A stretch of 6,098 bases of DNA from an uncultured Flavobacteriales bacterium (GTDB taxonomy: Bacteria; Bacteroidota; Bacteroidia; Flavobacteriales; Vicingaceae): assembly GCA_946886085.1 (NCBI GenBank), contig CAMPHX010000090.1, positions 1 through 6,098 of the forward strand, read 5' to 3'. Positions within the stretch are counted from its first letter, which is position 1. Every line of letters begins with the position of its first letter. The notes under the pieces are model-generated. The model saw only the letters and a program-made list of their open reading frames with translations. It was not told where the DNA came from and did no database searches. The position numbers and the translations under genes were made by a program. This document shows positions 1-5,335 of the stretch, piece by piece.

Positions 1-194
1 GTATAATCTTGCTCACTTCTAAATGGCTTATTGATTTTATATTACTATATTTGGCTGCAAACTTTTTTAATAAGAAAAAGCATCTTGTTCTTTTTGTATT
101 TGTAGAACTTATTTATCCTATATATATTGTGTTTATAGGGTTGTTGGCGTTAATTACAAATTTCAAATGGAAAGGAAGAAAGTATCATGAGTAA
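1..194 (+). CDS. Membrane glycosyltransferase (family 2-like), C-terminal fragment
   Basis: The reading frame is open to the left window edge (whole codons from base 3: Ile-Ile-Leu-Leu-Thr) and stops with TAA at 192-194, so only about 63 C-terminal residues are visible and the start lies outside. What is seen is two hydrophobic segments (WLIDFILLYLAANFF and, after a Lys-rich turn, a second one around ELIYPIYIVFIGLLALI) ending in a basic WKGRK tail. This arrangement, with the closing WKGR, is typical of the C-terminal membrane part of Bacteroidota family 2 glycosyltransferases, whose catalytic domain lies upstream. The assignment rests on recalled family pattern, because no catalytic motif (DxD, QxxRW) is in the window; another polytopic membrane protein remains possible. 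The last 8 bases (ATGAGTAA) overlap the start of the permease gene, so the two are probably cotranscribed and translationally coupled. Confidence 0.6.
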   Translation, partial: IILLTSKWLIDFILLYLAANFFNKKKHLVLFVFVELIYPIYIVFIGLLALITNFKWKGRKYHE

Positions 195-1422
195 CAAAAA
201 AAACATCACTAAATCGAAGTCGTTGAGCAAAATGGCTTGGCAGAGGCTTAAAAGAAACAAGCTTTCTGTTTTTGGTATGTTTATTATTTTCATGGCAGCC
301 ATGATTGCTATTTTAGGTCCTTTGGCTCGTCCTGACAATACCCCAAAAGCAAACGACCAAACCTTAGAATTAACCACAAAAAAACCAGGCTTTACCATTG
401 ATTTATTAAGAATAAAGAAAAACAGAAAAGCAATCAATCAATCTTGGTGGTCTAAATTTTCTGAAGGAATAGAAAACACTTATCAGGTAATTCCTGTTTA
501 TGATTATAGTTTTGAAGGGACTAAAATTGTTGTAGAAAAATACACCGGAGGCGATGTAAATAATGGTCCTATTGTAAAGTTTGATTTGGCGGATATTGTT
601 TTTGCTTTATCTAACGAAGAAATTAAAGAAAACAACGGTGAATTAGAATTTTACACACATGAGGATGGTAAAAAAACCATGACGATTGAAGAACTTCAAA
701 AAGAAATTAAATCCAACAATATTGTTAGAAAAACTTACTATTTAGGAACTGACAAATATGGAAGAGACTTACTAAGTAGATTAATGGCAGGAACATGGAT
801 TTCACTTTCGGTAGGGTTTATTTCGGTGTTTATTTCGTTGGTAATTGGAATTACATTGGGAGCCATTGGTGGTTATTTTAGAGGTTGGGTAGATGATGTT
901 ATTATATGGATTATTAATGTGGTTTGGTCCATTCCTACCCTATTATTAGTTATTGCTATTACGTTGGCACTTGGCAAAGGACACTGGCAAGTGTTTATAG
1001 CTGTTGGTTTAACCATGTGGGTGGAAGTAGCTCGTGTGGTGCGTGGACAAGTACTTAGTTTAAGAGAAAAAGAATTTGTTGAAGCAGGAAGAGCCTTAGG
1101 TTTTACTAACTTTAGAATTATTTCCGGACATATTATTCCCAATGTGTTGGGACCCGTTATTGTTATTTCTGCTATTAATTTTGCTGCTGCTATTTTGGTT
1201 GAGGCCGGGTTAAGTTTTATTGGTATTGGTGCTCAACCACCTCAAGCTACTTGGGGAAAAATTATTGCAGAACATAAAGGATACATTATTACGGGAAATG
1301 CTTACTTAGCTGCTTTTCCTGGAATTGCCATTGTACTAATGGTATTAGCATTTATTTTAGTCGGTAATGGCTTGAGAGACGCACTGGATTCCAAAACAGT
1401 GGACGATTTGCCTGTGGTTTAG
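187..1422 (+). CDS. ABC transporter permease, DppC/OppC type (peptide/nickel family)
   Basis: Inner-membrane permease subunit of a peptide-type ABC importer; it would pair with an OppB-like permease and OppD/F ATPases, none of which is in the window. Visible in order: basic cytoplasmic N-terminus with WQRLKRNKLSVFGM (residues 18-31), first membrane helix about 26-46, a long extracytoplasmic stretch about 47-185, the GTDKYGRDLLSRL motif (187-199) characteristic of DppC/OppC proteins, then five helices (about 205-229, 238-262, 268-288, 321-343, 376-394). The cytoplasmic EAA loop that contacts the ATPase is intact (EAGRALGFTNFRIISGHIIP, 299-318), as is the GLSFIGIGAQPP segment (341-352). At 411 residues it is about 100 longer than ordinary OppC (about 300); the excess is all between helix 1 and GTDKYGRD. 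The ATG at 187 is favoured because it gives a complete N-terminus and overlaps the preceding stop by 8 bases. The family is certain; the substrate is not. Confidence 0.93.
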   Translation: MSNKKNITKSKSLSKMAWQRLKRNKLSVFGMFIIFMAAMIAILGPLARPDNTPKANDQTLELTTKKPGFTIDLLRIKKNRKAINQSWWSKFSEGIENTYQVIPVYDYSFEGTKIVVEKYTGGDVNNGPIVKFDLADIVFALSNEEIKENNGELEFYTHEDGKKTMTIEELQKEIKSNNIVRKTYYLGTDKYGRDLLSRLMAGTWISLSVGFISVFISLVIGITLGAIGGYFRGWVDDVIIWIINVVWSIPTLLLVIAITLALGKGHWQVFIAVGLTMWVEVARVVRGQVLSLREKEFVEAGRALGFTNFRIISGHIIPNVLGPVIVISAINFAAAILVEAGLSFIGIGAQPPQATWGKIIAEHKGYIITGNAYLAAFPGIAIVLMVLAFILVGNGLRDALDSKTVDDLPVV

Positions 1423-1443
1423 TTTTTGTATAATGTTTTTTCA

Positions 1444-1451
1444 TAACTTTG
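1444..1451 (+). promoter_or_regulatory. Probable Bacteroidota-type promoter, -7 box TAACTTTG
   Basis: TAACTTTG fits the Bacteroidota -7 consensus TAnnTTTG exactly. The nearest upstream TTG (1426-1428, in a TTTTTG run just after the permease stop) leaves a 15-base spacer, shorter than the usual 17-23, so the -33 element is weak or absent. Transcription would start near 1456-1460 and give a leader of roughly 20 bases before the ATG at 1478. This position puts the earlier in-frame ATG at 1433 upstream of transcription and so supports 1478 as the start of lipoprotein A. Confidence 0.45.
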
Positions 1452-1477
1452 TTAAACCACTTAATAAATTACTAATT

Positions 1478-2362
1478 ATGAAAGCATTAAGACCAATAAG
1501 ACTTGCGTTAATTCTAAGTATCAGTATTCCTTTATTAATTACTTCTTGTAAAAAAGATAAAGAAAAAGACCCAGTACCTACACCTGATTATAGTACTAAC
1601 TCTACTGCTGACAACTGGATGGCAGAATCTATGTTTGAAGATGTTAGAAAAGTAGTAGTAGAAGTGGTTGATGATGAAGGAAAAAGTGCTACTCAAAAAT
1701 CAAGTTTTACTTTTGGCAATTGTGCCACTGTGTCTATTACTCCTGCTTGGAACGACACCTTAACTTGGCCAAAAACATTAACCATAGATTTTGGAACAAC
1801 CAATTGCATGGGTAATGATGGAAAAAATAGAAGAGGTATTATTACCGTTACCATTTCTGACAGATACAGAAACCCAGGAAGTGTATTAACAGTACAATTA
1901 CAAAATTACCATGTTAACGACCATAAAATTGAAGGCACGAAGCAAATTACCAATAACGGAAGAAACTCTGCTAACAATTTATCTTTTACTGTACAAGTAA
2001 GCAACGGACAAATTACTTATCCAAACAATGGTGGTGTTGCTACATGGGCTTCTACCAGAACTAACGAATGGATAGCCGGAGAAGCTACTACTCTTTTTAC
2101 GCATGGTTTACCGGGAATTTGCGATGATGTTTATTTAATTACAGGCTCTGCTAATGGTGTAAATAGAGGTGGCTTGGCTTATACCATGCAAATTACCTCT
2201 CCACTAAGAAAAGAAATCTGTTGTCGTTGGTTAGTTAGTGGAACGATAGACATCAATCCTTCTGGAATGTTAACCAGAACCATAGATTTTGGTAATGGAG
2301 CTTGCGACCAAAATGCTTCTATCACTATTGCCGGATATACCTTTAATTTTATGATGTATTGA
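1478..2362 (+). CDS. Lipoprotein A, unknown function, two-fold Cys/IDFG repeat family
   Basis: I do not recognise a characterised family. With the ATG at 1478 the product is 294 residues and begins with a textbook lipoprotein signal: basic MKALRPIR, a hydrophobic core, and lipobox LITSC with Cys24 as the lipidated residue. An in-frame ATG at 1433 would add 15 residues before the signal peptide and lies upstream of the likely promoter, so it was not chosen. The mature protein starts CKKDKEKD, a charged stretch resembling the Bacteroidota surface-export signal, then a helical-looking part (about 43-65) and a beta-rich, Asn/Thr-rich domain to the end. Cysteines are at 82, 110, 215, 248, 249 and 276. 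A Cys-to-IDFGxxxC unit occurs twice (82-110 ending IDFGTTNC; 249-276 ending IDFGNGAC). It is clearly homologous to lipoprotein B at the right edge. Cell-envelope location is well supported; the role is unknown. It follows the permease by 55 bases but probably has its own promoter. Confidence 0.85.
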   Translation: MKALRPIRLALILSISIPLLITSCKKDKEKDPVPTPDYSTNSTADNWMAESMFEDVRKVVVEVVDDEGKSATQKSSFTFGNCATVSITPAWNDTLTWPKTLTIDFGTTNCMGNDGKNRRGIITVTISDRYRNPGSVLTVQLQNYHVNDHKIEGTKQITNNGRNSANNLSFTVQVSNGQITYPNNGGVATWASTRTNEWIAGEATTLFTHGLPGICDDVYLITGSANGVNRGGLAYTMQITSPLRKEICCRWLVSGTIDINPSGMLTRTIDFGNGACDQNASITIAGYTFNFMMY

Positions 2363-2571
2363 TTAATCTTTATAACAACTACAAAAATGTTTTATAGGAA
2401 ACTTATCTTAATATGTAATATTTAACTTTATTATATATAAAACTAGATTCCTGATCTCCACTAGGTTTCATCAGGAAAAGCAAACCCTACAAGCCTCTCC
2501 TTGCGTAGTGTACGAAGACAAGGAGTCTAGTATAATTCTATTATTTTTTGTGGAATAATATAAAGTTATTT
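2363..2571. other. Convergent intergenic region with structured element
   Basis: This 209-base gap separates the plus-strand block from the minus-strand block. The left part (2363-2441) is very AT-rich and shows no ORF beyond a dozen codons and no convincing hairpin-plus-U-run terminator for lipoprotein A. The centre (2442-2531) is visibly richer in G and C and carries nested inverted repeats, annotated separately. The right part (2532-2571) is AT-rich with a T6 run at 2544-2549. I see no tRNA or known RNA family here. Confidence 0.7.
2442..2531. repeat. 90-base nested palindromic element (REP/MITE-like or structured RNA)
   Basis: Four pairings can be read by eye. Ends: ACTAGATTCCT (2442-2452) is complementary to AGGAGTCTAGT (2521-2531) at 10 of 11 positions, the exception being a G-T wobble. 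Hairpin 1: TTCCTGAT (2448-2455) with ATCAGGAA (2470-2477), 8 perfect pairs, 14-base loop. Hairpin 2: CTCCTTG (2497-2503) with CAAGGAG (2519-2525), 7 perfect pairs, continued inside by CGTA (2504-2507)/TACG (2511-2514) around a GTG loop, leaving AAGA as a one-sided bulge. GGTTT in loop 1 (2464-2468) can also pair with AAACC in the linker (2482-2486). The full end stem and the two hairpins share bases, so they compete, although a 6-pair end stem (2442-2447/2526-2531) can coexist with both hairpins as a three-way junction. Position between convergent genes suits a REP-type repeat, a small non-autonomous mobile element, or a bidirectional termination structure. Identity is not established. Confidence 0.55.
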
Positions 2572-2580
2572 TCATTCCAC
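2550..2580. repeat. 7-base inverted repeat over the lipoprotein C stop codon
   Basis: GTGGAAT (2550-2556) and ATTCCAC (2574-2580) are perfect reverse complements around a 17-base AT-rich loop, and the right arm covers the TGA stop of lipoprotein C (2572-2574, read on the minus strand). A T6 run sits outside the left arm (2544-2549). That reads as an A run in the minus-strand transcript, so this is not a standard intrinsic terminator for the minus operon; on the plus strand the arm is followed only by ATCAAATTTT. It may be a weak 3'-end stabilising hairpin. Confidence 0.35.
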
Positions 2581-3042
2581 ATCAAATTTTACATATCCAT
2601 TTTTCTTAATAAAGTAATCATCAAAAGTAGCTTTTGAAATTTGGATAGTTTTTTCTTGATGTTCGATTACCATACTGCTAAAATTAAAATCTCGGCTATT
2701 TATAAAACGTTGACTGTTGCTTTCGTAAGTATCATTATGAAGTCTGCCAAAAATCATTACCGTTTGAGGTGGTAACACCAGTTTAACAATTACTGGATTA
2801 TCATCCAAATCTTCTAGTTCAATTTTATTCTCCCATTGTATTTTACTTGATTTGGATAATTGATAAGCATCGGGAATGTTGGTGAAAATTCCAAAAAAAT
2901 TGCCTTCATCTAATTCATTCAATTCGTACGTAACGGTAATTGGAAGATCGGTTTTGTTGCCTACTGTAAAATATTCAACCCAAGAACATCCTGAAATCAA
3001 CAAAACAGAAATAGTGAATGTATATGTTATGAATTTACGCAT
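2572..3042 (-). CDS. Lipoprotein C, small, unknown function
   Basis: A 156-residue protein of unrecognised family. The N-terminus MRKFITYTFTISVLLISGCS is a complete lipoprotein signal with lipobox LISGC, making Cys19 the lipidated residue; after it comes SWVEYFTV rather than an Asp/Glu/Lys-rich tether, so it lacks the surface-export-like stretch seen in lipoproteins A and B and may face the periplasm. The mature part looks like a single beta-rich domain: alternating hydrophobic strands at about 29-41 (NKTDLPITVTYEL), 83-101 (around VIVKLVLPPQTVMIFGRL) and 122-137, with an acidic patch ELEDLDD at 75-81. It has no further cysteine and no visible catalytic motif. Its ATG is separated from the transporter stop by a single base, so it is almost certainly the last gene of the minus-strand operon and translationally coupled to the transporter. 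A role linked to transport is only an inference from this coupling. Confidence 0.8.
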   Translation of the reverse strand: MRKFITYTFTISVLLISGCSWVEYFTVGNKTDLPITVTYELNELDEGNFFGIFTNIPDAYQLSKSSKIQWENKIELEDLDDNPVIVKLVLPPQTVMIFGRLHNDTYESNSQRFINSRDFNFSSMVIEHQEKTIQISKATFDDYFIKKNGYVKFDVE

Positions 3043-3043
3043 C

Positions 3044-4444
3044 TTAAAAAATTAACAAACAACTTACAAAAATGATTAATCCGACTAACATTAAAAACAA
3101 AGTGTAAGGCAATATTTCTTTAGCTTTAAGTCCGGTAATTCCCAGCAATGGCAATGCCCAAAAAGGTTGCAACATATTGGTAAGCTGATCTCCATAAGCT
3201 AATGCTAAAATACTTTTAGGTAAACTTACTCCTATATCTTGTGCTGCCTGCACAATTATTGGCCCTTGCACTGCCCATTGTCCACCTCCACTTGGTACAA
3301 AAATATTAATTAGCCCCGCACTAAAAAAAGTATAAATAGGATACGTTACTGTATTAGATATAGATACAAAAAAATCAGCAATATCGGTTATTAAACCGCT
3401 GTTTTTCATCATTCCCATAATACCGAAATACAGCGGAAATTGAATTAAAATTCCTGCTGCTCCTACAATAGCTTCATCCAAAGCAGATAAAAATTCCGTA
3501 AAATTTTTGTGAAGTGTTATTCCCAATGCCAACAAAAGCATATTAATGTTATTAGGGGTAAAAAAATCCAACACATTAAAATGATGCACCGTTACAATTT
3601 TAACTGCCAAGTAACACAAAATGGCTCCTCCAAAAAACAAGGAGAACATTCGTGAATAGTCTAATTTTTCCGCTCCTTCAAGGCTGGTAAAATCTACTTT
3701 TTCTGTTTCATTATTACGAGCAATAGTTAATGTAAACTGAGCAGCTGTTGTTCTTTTTCCTAACCAAAACATAGCAAACGGTAACATTACAATTACCATC
3801 AGTATCACCGCAATATTCATAGGCGACCAAACGGTTTCGGCATAAGATATTTTTTCGGGCAATAGTGCAAGTTGCGATTCATTAAAAATGCCCGCCATCA
3901 TTTCTCTTATATGATTATCTTCAGCAACTTTTGCCAACGATGAACCAGATAAGCCACCATGCCAAACCATTAAGCCGGAATAACCTGCTGCTCCAATTAA
4001 TGGATAATTAATAGAAAGTTGTTGTTTTTGAGCATATTCACCCACTTTTCTGGCAAAAATAGCCCCGAAGATTAATCCCAATCCCCAATTGAATAAGCTT
4101 ACTAAAACCGTTAACAATGTCACTAAAAAAGCAGCTTTGGCTGTGGTAGTACAATGTTTTACCACCATTAAAATTAAACTATTAAATGGTTTTGTAAGTG
4201 CTAGTATATGTCCTAACACCAACATCAGCATCATTTGGACAGCAAAAACTAACAATCCATTATCCCAAAAACCTTGTTCCCAAAAATGCAACACATCAAA
4301 AGAATAAGCCGCAAACCCAATATTTATGGGCTTGGTGGTAAAAAGCACAATTAAAAAAGTAAGTAAGGTAAGGACTACCGCAATGGTAAATGGCGTAGGC
4401 AGTAGGTATTTAAAAGCTTTGGTATATTTATCGGAGAAACTCAA
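3044..4444 (-). CDS. atoE: Short-chain fatty acid transporter, AtoE family
   Basis: Polytopic inner-membrane carrier of the AtoE/SCFA_trans family, whose E. coli member is tied to uptake of short-chain fatty acids such as acetoacetate or butyrate. At 466 residues it is close to the family length (about 440-470) and appears complete. The N-terminus KYTKAFKYLLPTPFTIAVVLTLLTF (6-30) matches the family entry pattern. Conserved segments follow: FNWGLGLIFGA (118-128), YSGLMVWHGGLSGSSL (155-170), FVPSGGGQWAVQGP (382-395) and GDQLTNMLQPFWALPLLG (418-435), with roughly ten hydrophobic segments and a polar cytoplasmic-type loop at about 229-262. There is no ATG at the start: the frame opens after TAA (4460-4462), the first internal Met is residue 71, and the best candidate is TTG at 4444-4442 (ATC just upstream is the other). 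It lies 36 bases after the flavin reductase gene and one base before lipoprotein C. Substrate specificity in this organism is unknown. Confidence 0.9.
   Translation of the reverse strand: MSFSDKYTKAFKYLLPTPFTIAVVLTLLTFLIVLFTTKPINIGFAAYSFDVLHFWEQGFWDNGLLVFAVQMMLMLVLGHILALTKPFNSLILMVVKHCTTTAKAAFLVTLLTVLVSLFNWGLGLIFGAIFARKVGEYAQKQQLSINYPLIGAAGYSGLMVWHGGLSGSSLAKVAEDNHIREMMAGIFNESQLALLPEKISYAETVWSPMNIAVILMVIVMLPFAMFWLGKRTTAAQFTLTIARNNETEKVDFTSLEGAEKLDYSRMFSLFFGGAILCYLAVKIVTVHHFNVLDFFTPNNINMLLLALGITLHKNFTEFLSALDEAIVGAAGILIQFPLYFGIMGMMKNSGLITDIADFFVSISNTVTYPIYTFFSAGLINIFVPSGGGQWAVQGPIIVQAAQDIGVSLPKSILALAYGDQLTNMLQPFWALPLLGITGLKAKEILPYTLFLMLVGLIIFVSCLLIF
4442..4444 (-). promoter_or_regulatory. Non-ATG (TTG) start codon of the transporter gene
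   Basis: Between the in-frame stop at 4460-4462 and residue 71 there is no ATG or GTG that would preserve the conserved N-terminal helix. The codons after the stop are CCT, CAT, AAA, CTA, ATC, TTG. TTG at 4444 gives an N-terminus of the expected length (Xaa-Ser-Phe-Ser-Asp-Lys-Tyr). No purine-rich Shine-Dalgarno stretch precedes it (upstream mRNA is ...CTCATAAACTAATC), which is normal for Bacteroidota but makes the TTG start weak on paper. Confidence 0.7.
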
Positions 4445-4480
4445 GATTAGTTTATGAGGTTATAAGTTTTAAAAGTTGAT

Positions 4481-5317
4481 TTATTTTAACAATACTTTCC
4501 ATGCATCTACAACCTTACCTTGTTTAATCAACACATGAGCATCTTGATGAGGATTGTTGCCATCATAATAAAATGCTGCTACTTCTTCTTGTGTTGGGAG
4601 TTTTTCTACACTCCCTAGCAAACCTAATTCATTCCCTGTTAAAATGTTACTATTTCTAATTTTTTCGGGAATGGCATCTACTCCTATCCCAATAGTAGTA
4701 ATAGGCTTAGCTACTTCAAACATGGCATGATGGTCGGCTCGGCAATACCAATTTCCTCCCATACGGCTCACTAAATCAATTTTTTGTTGATCTATCATAT
4801 TATTTTCATCTAACACCTTCTCATTAATATGAATTTTTACTACTTCACAAATCACCAAATTTCCTGCTCCGCCATCTTGCCCCAACTCAATAATGTCGTT
4901 TACTTTACACTCAAATTGGACCGGAGATTCCTTTACCCTGAACGGTTTTATCAAATCAGAAGCAACAGGTGTTAATCCTGATTTTATAAATTCATTTACG
5001 CCTTTTTGGTAAGGAGAACTGGCTAATGAAACTTGTTGAACAATATCATAAGTTACCACATTTATTACCACTTCACGAGTTTCTTTCACATTATCGAACG
5101 TATTTTTTGTAGCTCCTGTTCTACCACTTCTGGCAGGAGAAAAAACCATGATGGGTGGATTAGCACTAAACACATTGAAAAAACTAAATGGACTTAAATT
5201 CGGATTTCCATCTTTATCTACCGTGCTTGCTAATGCAATTGGTCTCGGACCAACACCTCCCAATAAATAATGATGGAGTTTTGGTACAGGTATTTCTTTA
5301 GGATCTATTGTCAGCAT
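4481..5317 (-). CDS. Flavin reductase family protein (FMN-binding split barrel)
   Basis: Cytosolic flavoprotein of the flavin reductase-like domain family, whose members bind FMN and use NAD(P)H to reduce free flavin or act as reductase partners of two-component monooxygenases. The domain covers roughly residues 12-170: GGVGPRPIALAST (20-32) is the strand-turn that opens the barrel, followed by DKDGNPNLSPFSFFNVFSANPP (34-55), the phosphate/isoalloxazine-contacting stretch, then VFSPARSGRTGATKNTFDNV (58-77). Residues about 171-278 form a C-terminal extension beyond the about 170-residue minimal reductases such as HpaC; long versions near 280-300 residues are common in Bacteroidota. The ATG at 5317 is 18 bases after the lipoprotein B stop, and no Met precedes the domain otherwise. 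The family is secure; the physiological substrate or partner oxygenase is not in view. Similar proteins are, as I recall, often near tyrosine/homogentisate breakdown genes, which would fit an adjacent organic-acid transporter, but that is an inference. Confidence 0.9.
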   Translation of the reverse strand: MLTIDPKEIPVPKLHHYLLGGVGPRPIALASTVDKDGNPNLSPFSFFNVFSANPPIMVFSPARSGRTGATKNTFDNVKETREVVINVVTYDIVQQVSLASSPYQKGVNEFIKSGLTPVASDLIKPFRVKESPVQFECKVNDIIELGQDGGAGNLVICEVVKIHINEKVLDENNMIDQQKIDLVSRMGGNWYCRADHHAMFEVAKPITTIGIGVDAIPEKIRNSNILTGNELGLLGSVEKLPTQEEVAAFYYDGNNPHQDAHVLIKQGKVVDAWKVLLK

Positions 5318-5335
5318 AAATTTATATTTTATTTT

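Noticed and set aside
150..437. 95-codon minus-strand ORF over the permease start
   Set aside because: It lies antisense to the well-supported permease, straddles the glycosyltransferase end, and its product has no recognisable pattern.
873..1142. 89-codon minus-strand ORF inside the permease gene
   Set aside because: It is antisense to the most conserved part of the permease (helices 3-4 and EAA loop), so it is a shadow frame.
1429..1434. TATAAT as a sigma-70 -10 box
   Set aside because: E. coli-type -10 boxes are not the norm in Bacteroidota, there is no matching -35, and the sequence is expected by chance in AT-rich DNA.
1433..1477. 15-residue N-terminal extension of lipoprotein A from the ATG at 1433
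   Set aside because: It would place extra residues before a complete lipoprotein signal peptide, and the ATG lies upstream of the likely promoter box.
2442..2531. Integron attC site
   Set aside because: The paired arms are attC-like in shape, but the GTTRRRY and RYYYAAC core sites are not present at the ends and no integrase is in view.
4089..4307. 72-codon plus-strand ORF inside the transporter gene
   Set aside because: It is antisense to conserved AtoE-family sequence and shows no start context or domain.
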